Shown here piece by piece: positions 1 to 9,388 of a DNA stretch of 64,000 nt; positions within the stretch are counted from its first letter, which is position 1; the number at the start of each line of letters is the position of its first letter. The DNA is from G963663775 sp963663775. Its GTDB lineage: Bacteria; Bacillota; Clostridia; Oscillospirales; Butyricicoccaceae. The stretch is from the NCBI GenBank assembly GCA_963663775.1, contig OY760624.1:1-64000 (forward strand). The letters are read 5' to 3'. The position numbers and the translations under genes are program-made. The notes beneath the pieces were generated by a model. The model was not told the origin of the DNA, searched no databases, and saw only the letters and a list, made by a program, of their open reading frames with translations.

Positions 1-1753
1 CGACAATATCATCTGGTGGACTGCGGAGGATTGGCAGGCGAAACGATGCTGTTGTGCCGCTCTCCGGCGCACTGGAGAGCGTGAACTGCGCTTGTTCCTG
101 ATAATATAAAGCGAGCCGTTCTCGAATATTGCGAATCCCAATGCCGGTCAGCCGATGCTGGTCATCTTTGCAGTCTTCTTGCAGCAGGCGAGCCAGCTGT
201 TCTTCGGTCATGCCGCTGCCATTGTCCTGCACAGATAGCAACAAGAATGCACCCTCTGTCTTTGCGGTGATCGAAATTTGATTTTCCGCTCTGCGTGGGT
301 CGATTCCGTGAAACACTGCATTTTCTACCACCGGCTGCAGCAGCAGACAAGGCACATAGCAGCTTTTTGTGTCTTCTGCAACGATATAGTCCACTGTAAA
401 GCAATCAAAATATCGGAATTTTTGCAAGGAAATATAGTTTTCTACCAAAACAAGTTCTTCGCCGAGCGAAATAAAAGCACCGCTTCGCTGCACGCTGGCT
501 TCCAACAATGCAATAAATGCACTGAGTTGCTCCGCCAAGACTTGATTGCGCTGCATTTTTGCAGAAAATAAGATGTTATTCAAGGTGTTATACATAAAAT
601 GCGGACGAATTTGGTATTGCAGCGCACGCAATTCTGCGATTTTTGTTTGTGTGCGCTCCTGTATGACCTCATCCATCAACTGGTTGATTTGTACCACCAT
701 TTGATTGAAATGCGCATGAATCGCTTCAAATTCATCGCTAGATTGCTGCGGTGTGATTTGCGTTGTGAAATCACCATTGCCGACTTGGTCGATTGCCGTG
801 ACCAATGTATGCAGCGGACGGGACAGCCATGCTGAAAAAATCAACGCAGCGATTAAAAGCAAAATGAAAATCAAGCACAACACAAAAAGCACCGTGTCCT
901 TCTGCGCACGGATTCTCTCTGTCAGCGCATTGCGATTGCTGATACTCATCAGCCGATACCCGGAAAAAGGGGCTTCCACACTGGTATATAGTGTGTGCGC
1001 AGAGATAGCACCGGCATCCATGCGATGCGACAAATCAAGCGGAATCCCTTCCGGACGCTGTCCGATTTCAGCAATGGATTTTGCAGAGGAAATCAATCCC
1101 TGTGGGGTCAGCAGATAATAGACTTCGTTCTCTGCGCTGGAAAGCGGGTCCAGCACCGCATAGTATAGATCCCGCTCATCAATCGTGACACACAAGGTTC
1201 CGATGGTCTTTCCTGTGATATCCTCGAGTGCGGCAGTATATGCATAGACTCTCTGCGTTGCATTTCCATTCTGGCTTTGAAAAAACAGCGGCGCAAACGG
1301 GGCGGAATTGCGCACATATCCAGTGGACCAAGAGGGCTGCATCGCATCCGCAAGCTCTCGCTGTGCATAGTATTCGGCAGAACTGATAACCTGCTTGCAA
1401 TCGAACAGGTACAAATTCACCGAACTTATCGCATTTTGCTCCTGCAAAAAGCTGCGCAGCTGTGCGGACAGATGGGAGGCTGCATCATAATCACGAGAAC
1501 CCTCTAAAAAATGGACCGCTTGCTGTTGGGTAGATACGTCATTTCGGATTTTGATGCAAAGAAGATACGCTTGCTGAAACAATGCGTCCAATTTTGATGC
1601 CTGAATTTGCAGTTGTTTTGTCTGTGCATCAATATAATCACGTTCCAAAATCTTTTTGGTGCTTGTGTAGTTTGCAAGGGAAATGCCCGTAATCAGAACA
1701 AATGCAACCAGCCAAATGACCAACATCGTCTTGAAACGAAAACCAAACTTCAT
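1..1753 (-). CDS. YesM/LytS-type sensor histidine kinase (3' end beyond window)
   Basis: The frame is open from ATG at 1753 to the window edge, about 584 residues. An N-terminal membrane segment (about residues 8-28) is followed by a large extracytoplasmic sensor region, a second membrane segment near residues 290-310, a HAMP linker, the His_kinase block with the phosphoacceptor motif RPHFMYNTLNN, and an HATPase_c domain with N-box VVENAVFHG and G-box TGIGIRNIRERL. Such kinases usually pair with an AraC-type response regulator that controls carbohydrate uptake; that partner would lie just outside the window. The neighbouring divergent sugar ABC operon is the likely target, by inference. Only the last few residues appear to be missing. 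Confidence 0.9.
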   Translation of the reverse strand, partial: MKFGFRFKTMLVIWLVAFVLITGISLANYTSTKKILERDYIDAQTKQLQIQASKLDALFQQAYLLCIKIRNDVSTQQQAVHFLEGSRDYDAASHLSAQLRSFLQEQNAISSVNLYLFDCKQVISSAEYYAQRELADAMQPSWSTGYVRNSAPFAPLFFQSQNGNATQRVYAYTAALEDITGKTIGTLCVTIDERDLYYAVLDPLSSAENEVYYLLTPQGLISSAKSIAEIGQRPEGIPLDLSHRMDAGAISAHTLYTSVEAPFSGYRLMSISNRNALTERIRAQKDTVLFVLCLIFILLLIAALIFSAWLSRPLHTLVTAIDQVGNGDFTTQITPQQSSDEFEAIHAHFNQMVVQINQLMDEVIQERTQTKIAELRALQYQIRPHFMYNTLNNILFSAKMQRNQVLAEQLSAFIALLEASVQRSGAFISLGEELVLVENYISLQKFRYFDCFTVDYIVAEDTKSCYVPCLLLQPVVENAVFHGIDPRRAENQISITAKTEGAFLLLSVQDNGSGMTEEQLARLLQEDCKDDQHRLTGIGIRNIRERLALYYQEQAQFTLSSAPESGTTASFRLPILRSPPDDIV

Positions 1754-2048
1754 ATTTCGGAACCTTTCTCCTCTCTTTCGGATGCACTTATTATAACAGA
1801 CATATTTCGTCTTTTCAATTGGCAGTCCCCTGCAGTAATGCGGTAAAGTTGCTTTTGGGATGGATTTTATTGTAAAGCATGAGCAGAAAAGCGGAGGTTA
1901 TGTACCATGCAGGAATGGGCTGCTAGACAAGTGCCCGCAATGCCGTAGTTGGTTATTGTGAACAACCCATCCCCTGTTTTTATAGGCAAAAGCATATAAT
2001 TCAAACATATAAAAGCAATTTCCATGAACGAAACAGCAATACACAATA

Positions 2049-2077
2049 TTTACTTTTACAAAATCCACTTCTATAAT
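2049..2077 (+). promoter_or_regulatory. Candidate sigma-A promoter of the sugar ABC operon
   Basis: TTTACT and a perfect TATAAT are separated by 17 bases, about 240 bases before the ATPase start. The same hexamers and spacing recur at 6887-6915 ahead of the catabolic operon. The rest of the 565-base gap (1754-2317) holds a ribosome-site-like aaggaggaaa at about 2141 with no convincing ORF behind it, and the hairpin at 2211-2249. Confidence 0.5.
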
Positions 2078-2210
2078 ATGAACTATAGTTCACGCCAAAG
2101 AACGAATATAATTATCTAAAGCACATTTTTTTCATAGTTTAAGGAGGAAAAGTTCGTAAAAGATAAATCACAGAAAATTAGCATACAGCAATTACAGCAA
2201 TGTATCCATG

Positions 2211-2249
2211 TGCAGTGTAAAGCACAAAATGAATGTGTTTTACACTGCA
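2211..2249 (+). promoter_or_regulatory. Leader hairpin upstream of ABC operon
   Basis: A 15-base inverted repeat (arms 2211-2225 and 2235-2249, one G-U type mismatch, 9-base loop) lies between the candidate promoter and the ATPase gene. No long T-run follows, so it is not a classical terminator. It could be an operator or an mRNA-stability/attenuation element. Confidence 0.4.
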
Positions 2250-2317
2250 CAACACCATAAGCATTCCCAAACTACATATGGCAATGTGTTTGCTAAAAAT
2301 GTAAAGGAGGAAAAAGA

Positions 2318-3838
2318 TTGGGTAATCAAGAACAATATGTTCTGGAGATGCGAAATATTGTGAAGGTGTTTCCGGGGGTTCGTGCACTGGATGGCGTAAC
2401 ACTGAATGTACGTCCAGGCAAAGTGCATGTCATCTGCGGTGAAAACGGTGCCGGAAAATCAACCTTGATGAAAACCATCAATGGCACATATGAAGCAGAC
2501 GAAGGCGAAATGTACTTTGAAGGCAAAAAGGTCGGAAAACATACCATTCAGGACACTATGCAGATGGGGATAGCCATGATTTATCAGGAGCTAAACCCTA
2601 TCATGGAGATGACGGTTGCTGAAAATGTGTTTCTGGGCAGAGAACCGAAGAAAGGTGCGTTTGTAGATTTTCCGCTGATGTATCAGGAAACGCAAAAGCT
2701 GCTGGACCGCCTACATATTCCGTATTATGCAGAGCAAAAAATGCGTGAGCTTTCCATTGCAGGACATCAGCTCGTAGAAATCGCAAAAGCAATTTCCATG
2801 AATTCTAAGGTGATTATCATGGATGAACCCTCGTCTGCCATTGCAGATGCAGAGGTCGATACGTTGTTTGAACAGATTTTTGCACTGCGAGAGCACAACG
2901 TTGCCATTTTGTATATCACACATAAAATGGACGAGATTTTCCGCATTGCGGATGACATTACGATTATCCGTGACGGACGTTGGATTGAAACCGGTCTGGC
3001 GGAAACCTATACCGCAGATAAGCTGATTGCTTTGATGGTCGGTCGTGAAATCAGCGACATCTTCCCCAAAGAGCATGATATTCCGATTGGCGAGGTTGTG
3101 CTGGAGGTCAAAAATTTGACGCAGACAGCAGCCGACGGCGGACGATTTGAAAACATCAACTTTGCCGTGCGCAAGGGCGAAATTTTAGGCTTTGCCGGTT
3201 TGGTCGGTGCAGGACGCAGCGAATTGATGCGTGCGATTTTTGGGCTTGACCCTGTCACCAGCGGTGAAATTTATATGGATGGTAAGCAGGTTGCGATTCG
3301 CAACACCGCTGACGCCATCCAGCAAGGTCTTGCCATGGTTTCGGAAGACCGCAGACAATATGGCTTGGTCCTAGGACGCAATATCCGTGACAATATTTCA
3401 CTGGTCAATCTGAAAAAATTTGTAACAGGTGGTTTGCTGGATGACAATAAAATCATCCAAAAATCCCATGAAATGGTCGATATGCTCAACATCAAGATTG
3501 CAAATTTGGATGTAAAGGTCGGCACATTGTCCGGCGGCAACCAGCAGAAGGTTGTTTTGGCGAAGTGGCTGCTCGGAGATGTCAAGGTCATGATTCTGGA
3601 CGAACCAACCCGTGGCATCGATGTCGGTGCTAAGAGTGAAATCCATAAGCTGATGAGCAAATTTGCTCGACAAGGTGTTGCAATCATTATGATTTCATCC
3701 GAATTGCCCGAGGTGCTGGGCATGAGCGACCGTGTGGTTGTCATGCAGGAAGGTGTCATCAACGGCGTTTTGGAGCGTGCAGATGCAACACAGGAAAGTA
3801 TTATGAAGTTGGCCACAAGGGGGAAAAATCGTGAGTAA
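2318..3838 (+). CDS. Sugar ABC transporter ATP-binding protein (RbsA/MglA type)
   Basis: A 506-residue cytoplasmic ATPase of the duplicated CUT2 type that energises uptake of a monosaccharide or cyclitol. The first half has Walker A GENGAGKST (residues 41-49) and Walker B IIMDEPSS. The second half has the degenerate P-loop GLVGAGRSE, a strong signature LSGGNQQKVVLAKWLL and Walker B MILDEPTRG, the asymmetry normal for RbsA/MglA/XylG. The start is TTG, 5-7 bases after ggaggaaaaag. It overlaps the permease gene by 8 bases, so the two are translationally coupled. The substrate cannot be read from sequence. Confidence 0.95.
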   Translation: MGNQEQYVLEMRNIVKVFPGVRALDGVTLNVRPGKVHVICGENGAGKSTLMKTINGTYEADEGEMYFEGKKVGKHTIQDTMQMGIAMIYQELNPIMEMTVAENVFLGREPKKGAFVDFPLMYQETQKLLDRLHIPYYAEQKMRELSIAGHQLVEIAKAISMNSKVIIMDEPSSAIADAEVDTLFEQIFALREHNVAILYITHKMDEIFRIADDITIIRDGRWIETGLAETYTADKLIALMVGREISDIFPKEHDIPIGEVVLEVKNLTQTAADGGRFENINFAVRKGEILGFAGLVGAGRSELMRAIFGLDPVTSGEIYMDGKQVAIRNTADAIQQGLAMVSEDRRQYGLVLGRNIRDNISLVNLKKFVTGGLLDDNKIIQKSHEMVDMLNIKIANLDVKVGTLSGGNQQKVVLAKWLLGDVKVMILDEPTRGIDVGAKSEIHKLMSKFARQGVAIIMISSELPEVLGMSDRVVVMQEGVINGVLERADATQESIMKLATRGKNRE

Positions 3839-4814
3839 ACAACAGTCCGCATCACCCAAAAAGAGCATGAATCTGGGTGAGTTTTATGGAAAATACGGTA
3901 CATTGGTGATTTTGCTTGTCATCATCGTTTTGGCGAGTCTGTTTGTACCCAATTTCACAAAACCAAGAAATATTTCCAACATTCTTTTGCAGAATGCCGT
4001 GGTCATTTTGCTGGCATACGGCGCAACCTTTGTCATTATTCTGGGACACATCAACGTTGCATACGGCTCTTTGCTTGCAATGATTGGCTGTATCGCATGT
4101 TTGGTAAACGTAGCCACAGGAAGCGTTTTGATGGCAGTTGCCGCTGCGCTGATTACCGGCATTGTGGTGGGTCTGATTAACGGCTATGTCATTACCAAGT
4201 TTAACATTCCCGCATTTATTATGACCTTGGCGGTGACAACCGTTGCACGTGGCTCTGCACTGCTTTTGACAAATGGCACCCCGGTTTCCGGCATGACCGA
4301 TTCCTTCAATTTTTGGGGACAGGGTTATGTAGGGCCTGTGCCGATTTCCGTTGTGATTATGCTCGTTTTCTTCGTCATTACATGGATTCTGCTGAACAAA
4401 ACCTGCTTTGGCCGTCATGTATATGCGGTTGGCGGCAATGAAAATGCTGCAATTGCGTCCGGTATTAAGTCTAAGAATGTTGTGCGCAAAGCGTTTTTGC
4501 TCGATGGTGTTATTACGGCGGTTGCAGCAGTTGTGTTTATGGCACGCCAAGCTTCCGGCACACCGGCAGGCGGTCTGCAGTATGAATTTGATGCCATCAC
4601 AGGCGTTGTCGTCGGCGGTACTTCTCTGGCAGGCGGCTCTGGTAACGTGGTGGGAACACTCATCGGTGCGCTCATCGTCGGCATCATCAACAACGTCCAA
4701 AACCTGCTGGGTGTCAACACCTATTGGCAGCAAGTGGTAAAGGGTCTTATCATTTTGCTGGCGGTTATCATTGACGTTGTGACCAAGCAAGCCACTGCAA
4801 AGGGCAAAAAATAA
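3831..4814 (+). CDS. Sugar ABC transporter permease (RbsC type)
   Basis: A 327-residue integral membrane permease of the BPD_transp_2 family with about eight to ten hydrophobic segments. The RbsC-type glycine-rich C-terminal block GVVVGGTSLAGGSGNVVGT is present and contacts the ATPase in this family. GTG start inside the end of the ATPase gene. It works with the ATPase before it and the lipoprotein after it. Confidence 0.95.
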   Translation: MSKQQSASPKKSMNLGEFYGKYGTLVILLVIIVLASLFVPNFTKPRNISNILLQNAVVILLAYGATFVIILGHINVAYGSLLAMIGCIACLVNVATGSVLMAVAAALITGIVVGLINGYVITKFNIPAFIMTLAVTTVARGSALLLTNGTPVSGMTDSFNFWGQGYVGPVPISVVIMLVFFVITWILLNKTCFGRHVYAVGGNENAAIASGIKSKNVVRKAFLLDGVITAVAAVVFMARQASGTPAGGLQYEFDAITGVVVGGTSLAGGSGNVVGTLIGALIVGIINNVQNLLGVNTYWQQVVKGLIILLAVIIDVVTKQATAKGKK

Positions 4815-4834
4815 ACGGTTTCCCCTTTTATGTT

Positions 4835-4857
4835 AAAAATGCAAGTTCTGCATTTTT
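4835..4857 (+). terminator. Intra-operon hairpin between permease and binding-protein genes
   Basis: A perfect 9-base stem (4835-4843 with 4849-4857, 5-base loop) ending in T-rich sequence sits between the two genes. It may be a partial terminator or an RNA-stabilising hairpin that sets a different level for the binding protein, a common arrangement for ABC importers. Confidence 0.5.
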
Positions 4858-4890
4858 ATAAAACACACAAAAAACAGGAGGAAAAAGGAA

Positions 4891-5880
4891 ATGAAGTTAA
4901 AACGAATCTTTTCTGGCATGTTGGCGATGGGTATGCTGACACTTGCACTGGCAGGCTGCGGAAGCACTTCGCAGGACACCACCAATGACAGCGGGGCGGC
5001 TGCGGCATCAGACAGTGCAGCGGCAGGCGATGTCTTCAAAATCGGCTATGCAAACTCTGCGGACGCTGATGTGTTCGACAAGCTCAAGAAGGATACCTTT
5101 GCTGAAATGGCAGGTCAGGACAGCACCATCGAAGTGACCTACAGCGATGCAAATGTAGACCAGCAGAAGCAGCTCGACCAAATTGATAACTTTATCATGC
5201 AGGAAATGGACTTGATTATCGTGGTGCCGATTGACTATTCCGGCGTGACACCAGGTATCAAGGCATGCAATGATGCAGGCATTCCTGTCATCTGCCTTGG
5301 CATTGAAGCAGAAGGCGGCGACTACACCTTTGTCGGCTGTGAAAACCGTGATGCAGGCATCATGCAGGCAGACTACATGGCAGATGCTTTGCCGCAGGAC
5401 GCAAAGGTTCTGTACCTTTCCGGTACACCGGGACTGTATCACTCCGTACAGCGTCATGACGGTTTTGTAGAAACCATGGCAGAAAAGAGAACCGACGTAA
5501 CCATTGCAGCTGAAATGACCGGCGAATATTATCGTGATAAGGCGCAGAAGGTTGTGGAAGACTGGTGCCAGACGTTCGACCAGTTTGATGCAATTGTAGC
5601 AGCAAATGACCAGATGGCATTGGGTGCAATTGAAGCACTGAAGGCAGCAAACCGCCTAGACGGCGTGTTGGTTGCAGGCGTTGATGCAACAGATGATGCA
5701 CTCAATGCAATCAAGTCCGGCGAAATGGCGATTTCTATCCGCCAGTCTGCACCGGCACTCGCTGAAAACTGCTTGAAGACTGCAAAGGCATTGCAGGCAG
5801 GTGAAGAAATCGAAAAGCGTGTTGTGGTAGACTTTGAACCGGTTACCATCGACAACGTAGATGAATTTTTGAATGCGTAA
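4891..5880 (+). CDS. Sugar-binding lipoprotein of ABC transporter (RbsB type)
   Basis: A 329-residue periplasmic-binding-protein-like lipoprotein. The signal peptide ends in lipobox LALAGC with the lipidated Cys at residue 23, followed by an Ala/Ser/Asp-rich linker and a Peripla_BP_4 domain (from about residue 48). Substrate capture outside the membrane is its expected role. A strong ggaggaaaaagg precedes the ATG. It completes the importer with the two genes upstream. Confidence 0.95.
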   Translation: MKLKRIFSGMLAMGMLTLALAGCGSTSQDTTNDSGAAAASDSAAAGDVFKIGYANSADADVFDKLKKDTFAEMAGQDSTIEVTYSDANVDQQKQLDQIDNFIMQEMDLIIVVPIDYSGVTPGIKACNDAGIPVICLGIEAEGGDYTFVGCENRDAGIMQADYMADALPQDAKVLYLSGTPGLYHSVQRHDGFVETMAEKRTDVTIAAEMTGEYYRDKAQKVVEDWCQTFDQFDAIVAANDQMALGAIEALKAANRLDGVLVAGVDATDDALNAIKSGEMAISIRQSAPALAENCLKTAKALQAGEEIEKRVVVDFEPVTIDNVDEFLNA

Positions 5881-5905
5881 ATAACCCCCTTCTCTTCTTC
5901 TTTTA

Positions 5906-5949
5906 CACAAGCGAACGGAGCTTCCAAATGGGAGCTCCGTTCGCTTGTG
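5906..5949. terminator. Bidirectional terminator between convergent genes
   Basis: A perfect 17-base stem (5906-5922 with 5933-5949) lies between the binding-protein gene and the convergent AraC gene, placed to end transcription from both sides. Confidence 0.75.
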
Positions 5950-5967
5950 CTTTAGAGAAAGCTTCTG

Positions 5968-6816
5968 TCAAATCGTCTGTGGCTGATGACTTTTGCGATA
6001 GTTTTTGGGGGAAATGCCAACTCGCTGTACGAAGAGGTTAATCAGACTGCCGCTGTTGGAATATCCGACTTTAAACGCAATTTCACTGATGGGAAGGGTT
6101 GTCAGCAGCAGCATTTCTTTCGCACGGCTGATGCGTGTATTGATGACATAATCCATCGGCGAAAAACCGGTCTGCTTTTTGAAGCTGTGCGAAAAATAAT
6201 AAGGGCTGAGATTTGCTACACGTGCCAAGTCGGCAATGCTGAGCGGTTCTGCAATATGCGCAAGAATATACTGGATGGATTTTTCAATCGGGTTTTCCAT
6301 GTGATACCCAGGCTTTTGTGTGCTCGTCAGCTGCTCAATAATTTGATACACACGCAGGGAGGTTTCAAAGACAGACTCAATGCCATTTCGTGCATAGAAT
6401 TGTATCATCTCAAATATCTGGCGTCCAATCGAAGTGCAGCACTCGTCTTGAATCAGCGAGCCGCGCTTTTCGATGATGTGATGGCAGATATCAAAGGCAT
6501 TTGAGCCTTCAAAATGCAGATATACAAATTCCAAACCCTCGCGTGCGTGATAATAATGCGGCTTTGTACAGTCCAATAATACAACATCGCCTTTGTGCGC
6601 ATCAAAGGTTGTATCCTCCAGTTCTACATGCAGTTCCCCTTTTCGAATGTAGATGACGAGCAGATACTGATAGGATTTTCGACGCATGAAATAGCGGTCG
6701 CTGCAATAATAATGTCCGCACCATGTGGGATAAAAACACAGACTTTTTTGCAGCGGGGATGGAGAAAACGCAAAGCAGGAAGACTGGGGATAAATGCCGA
6801 GGTCAACGCTTTTCAT
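5968..6816 (-). CDS. AraC-family transcriptional regulator
   Basis: A 282-residue regulator. The N-terminal cupin-like ligand-binding region (about residues 40-125) is followed by a C-terminal double helix-turn-helix (about 180-278) containing the family signature IAFKVGYSNSGSLINLF. It is convergent with the ABC operon and divergent from the dehydrogenase operon, so it probably responds to the sugar or a metabolite and controls one or both. The ligand is unknown. Confidence 0.92.
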   Translation of the reverse strand: MKSVDLGIYPQSSCFAFSPSPLQKSLCFYPTWCGHYYCSDRYFMRRKSYQYLLVIYIRKGELHVELEDTTFDAHKGDVVLLDCTKPHYYHAREGLEFVYLHFEGSNAFDICHHIIEKRGSLIQDECCTSIGRQIFEMIQFYARNGIESVFETSLRVYQIIEQLTSTQKPGYHMENPIEKSIQYILAHIAEPLSIADLARVANLSPYYFSHSFKKQTGFSPMDYVINTRISRAKEMLLLTTLPISEIAFKVGYSNSGSLINLFVQRVGISPKNYRKSHQPQTI

Positions 6817-6886
6817 AAATAGAACTCCTTTTGAGAAAATAAAATGTAGAAAGCAATATCAATGAATTATTTGACAATCCAAGTTA

Positions 6887-6915
6887 TTTACTGTGTTATG
6901 GATATAGTATATAAT
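6887..6915 (+). promoter_or_regulatory. Candidate promoter of the dehydrogenase/isomerase operon
   Basis: TTTACT, 17 bases, TATAAT: identical boxes and spacing to 2049-2077, suggesting co-regulation of import and catabolism. A second possible -35 (TTGACA at 6871-6876) overlaps the same segment. Confidence 0.5.
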
Positions 6916-7073
6916 TCAATCAAACAAAAGTAAATAGCACATGTTAATAGAAATTTCAACACTATACTTGTGCATATTGTTTCGTATATTTTTCTTTGGC
7001 GAGAATGATATGGATATGGGCGAAAAGCTCTGAAAAACAATACTCAATAATTTTTAAGAAAGAGGCGTTGGAA

Positions 7074-8249
7074 ATGCTGAACGGAGAAAAGAAAATTGAA
7101 AGACCTTTGCGTTGGGCGATGGTCGGCGGCGGACGTACCGGCAACGTTGGATATAAGCATCGTTTGGGTGCACTGAGAGATAACACAGCCTATCAGCTGG
7201 TTGCAGGTGCCTTTGATATTGATGTCGAGCGCGGCAAGGATTTTGGTATGAATCTGGGTGTTGCAGAAGACCGTTGCTATTCGGATTATCAGACCATGTT
7301 TGCCGAAGAAGCAAAGCGTGAAGATGGCATCGAAGTGGTTTCCATTGCAACGCCGAACTTCACACACTTTGAAATTACCAAGGCAGCTTTGGAAGCAGGT
7401 CTGCATGTCATCTGCGAAAAGCCGTTGTTCTTTGAAGTGGAGCAAGGCGAAGAAATCAAGGCGTTGGCTGAAAAAATGAACAAAATCATTGGTGTAACCT
7501 ATGGTTTCTCTGGCAGCCAGCTGCTGCTGCAAATGCGCCAAATGGTAAAGAACGGCGACTTGGGCGATATTCACATGGTTGAACTGCAGTATACCCACGG
7601 CTTTGCTTGCGATGAAATCGGTGACCAGAAGAGCGAAGGTCAAAAATGGCGTGTTGACCCGAAAAAGGCAGGTCCTTCCTTCGTTTTGGGCGATATTTCC
7701 ACCCACACCTATTACATGTCCGAGCTGATTTGTCCGGAACTCAAGCTGAAGCAGATTCTGTGTGACCGTCAAAGCTTTGTCGAGAGCCGTGCACCGCTGG
7801 AAGACAATGCCTATGTGCTGATGCGCTATGAAAATGGTGCGGTTGGCCGTATGTGGGCATCTGCTGTCAACGCAGGCTGCATGGACGGACACCGCATTCG
7901 CATCATTGGTTCCAAGGCTTCTGTCGAATTCTCTGACAACCAGCCGAACGAACTGATTTATCAGATTCAGGGACAGCCGATTCAGAAGATGATTCGTGCG
8001 ATGCCATATCTGTATGATGAATGCAATGCAGACGAGCGTTTGGGCGCACTGCATGCAGAAGGTCTGCCGGAATCTTGGGCAAACATCTACTTAAAGTTTG
8101 CGATTGCGATTGATGCAAAAAACCGCGGGGATGAAGAAACCCTCAAGAATTTGGTGTACCCTGGCATTGATGCCGGCATTGAAGGCATCCGTTGGGTGAC
8201 CAAGTGCGTTGAATCTGCAGACAAGGGCGGCGTTTGGGTCGATTATTAA
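7074..8249 (+). CDS. Gfo/Idh/MocA-family NAD(P)-dependent oxidoreductase
   Basis: A 391-residue enzyme. The N-terminal Rossmann motif VGGGRTGNVG binds NAD(P), and the family EKP motif occurs in CEKPLFF, where the Lys is normally catalytic. The C-terminal alpha/beta substrate domain follows. These enzymes oxidise sugar or cyclitol hydroxyls, as inositol dehydrogenase does. ATG at 7074 is preferred over the upstream TTG at 6996 because it lies shortly before the Rossmann strand and follows an agagg ribosome site. It heads a run with two isomerase/epimerase genes. Confidence 0.92.
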   Translation: MLNGEKKIERPLRWAMVGGGRTGNVGYKHRLGALRDNTAYQLVAGAFDIDVERGKDFGMNLGVAEDRCYSDYQTMFAEEAKREDGIEVVSIATPNFTHFEITKAALEAGLHVICEKPLFFEVEQGEEIKALAEKMNKIIGVTYGFSGSQLLLQMRQMVKNGDLGDIHMVELQYTHGFACDEIGDQKSEGQKWRVDPKKAGPSFVLGDISTHTYYMSELICPELKLKQILCDRQSFVESRAPLEDNAYVLMRYENGAVGRMWASAVNAGCMDGHRIRIIGSKASVEFSDNQPNELIYQIQGQPIQKMIRAMPYLYDECNADERLGALHAEGLPESWANIYLKFAIAIDAKNRGDEETLKNLVYPGIDAGIEGIRWVTKCVESADKGGVWVDY

Positions 8250-8312
8250 GTCCCTTTGCCACTCATAGAAATATATTTCATCTAAATTGATATTAAATAA
8301 GGAGAATTGACT

Positions 8313-9251
8313 ATGAAACTCGCAATTTGCACAGATGTATTTGCAGATTTGTCTTTCACTGAGATGTTGGACAAGGTCAAGAGCCTTGGCATCGATGCAG
8401 TCGAAATGACGGCTGGCGGCTGGGGTGCAAGAAAGCACGTCAACACCGCAGAACTGCTGGCAGATGACAGCAAGATTGCCGCATTGCAGGAAGAACTGAC
8501 CAAGCGTGGTATGCGTATTTCTGCACTGAATACGTCCTGCAACCCGACTTGGCCGTCTGAAACCGGCAAGGAATACGCAAAGTCGATGTATGACTGCGCA
8601 ACCTTGGCAGGCAAGCTCGGCGTGAAGAAGCTCGTTGCGATGGCAGGTTTGCCGGCAGGTTCTCCGAACGATACCACCCCGAACTGGATTACCTCCACCG
8701 TTTCTTGGCCGGATTTCATGGCACCTGCTTATGAATACCAGTGGGATGTAACCATCAAGTTCTGGAATGAATTCATCGCACACTGCAAAACCTGCGGTAT
8801 TGAACAGATTGCCATCGAAGAATTCCCCGGCACGATGGTTTGGAGTGCCGAAACCCTGCTCAAGCTGCGGGGTGCAACCGACCCGATGCTCGGCATCAAC
8901 CTTGACCCGTCTCACATGGTTGCACTGGGTGCTGACCCGATTGCAGCGGCACGTGCACTCAAGGGTTGCATCTTCCATGTACACGGCAAGGACGTTCGCA
9001 TTGAGCGTGGCTTGGCAGATGTCAACGGCATTCTCGAGCCGAAGCCGGTTACTGAATCTGCGGACCGTGTCTGGAACTATGTTGCAGTCGGTTGCGGCAA
9101 GGATTTGCAGTGGTGGAAGGAATTCTTCTCCGTTTGCCACATGATGGGTTATGACGGCGATGTTTCGCTGGAAATGGAAGATTTGACCATGACCACAGAA
9201 GCAGGCGTGCTGACCTCTATCGATGCACTGCGCCAGACCATCAGCCAATAA
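8313..9251 (+). CDS. Sugar phosphate isomerase/epimerase family TIM-barrel protein
   Basis: A 312-residue AP_endonuc_2 (xylose-isomerase-like) TIM barrel. Conserved metal-binding positions appear as IAIEEFPG, NLDPSHM, FHVHGKD and VSLEMED. Proteins of this group include inosose dehydratase and sugar epimerases. ATG at 8313 is chosen because it sits 8 bases after aaggag. It lies 63 bases after the dehydrogenase in the same operon and probably acts on its product. Confidence 0.9.
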   Translation: MKLAICTDVFADLSFTEMLDKVKSLGIDAVEMTAGGWGARKHVNTAELLADDSKIAALQEELTKRGMRISALNTSCNPTWPSETGKEYAKSMYDCATLAGKLGVKKLVAMAGLPAGSPNDTTPNWITSTVSWPDFMAPAYEYQWDVTIKFWNEFIAHCKTCGIEQIAIEEFPGTMVWSAETLLKLRGATDPMLGINLDPSHMVALGADPIAAARALKGCIFHVHGKDVRIERGLADVNGILEPKPVTESADRVWNYVAVGCGKDLQWWKEFFSVCHMMGYDGDVSLEMEDLTMTTEAGVLTSIDALRQTISQ

Positions 9252-9331
9252 GCACAATTCACGAAATCCCCGTGCGGGAATTCTTAAATACCTTTCGCTC
9301 ACCTTCTATCTCTACACTTTTTCAAAGAAAT

Positions 9332-9356
9332 GCAGCGCACTGACATGGTGCGCTGC
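9332..9356 (+). terminator. Hairpin between the two isomerase genes
   Basis: A perfect 9-base GC-rich stem (9332-9340 with 9348-9356, 7-base loop) followed by only a short T run. It could be a weak terminator or a processing/stability hairpin inside the operon. Confidence 0.45.
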
Positions 9357-9388
9357 GTTTCCACAATTCAAAAAAGGGGTTTTACATT

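Noticed and set aside
2141..2318. Leader peptide or riboswitch before the sugar ABC operon
   Set aside because: The ribosome-site-like aaggaggaaa has no start codon giving more than a trivial frame, and no known riboswitch core was recognised; only the hairpin is reported.
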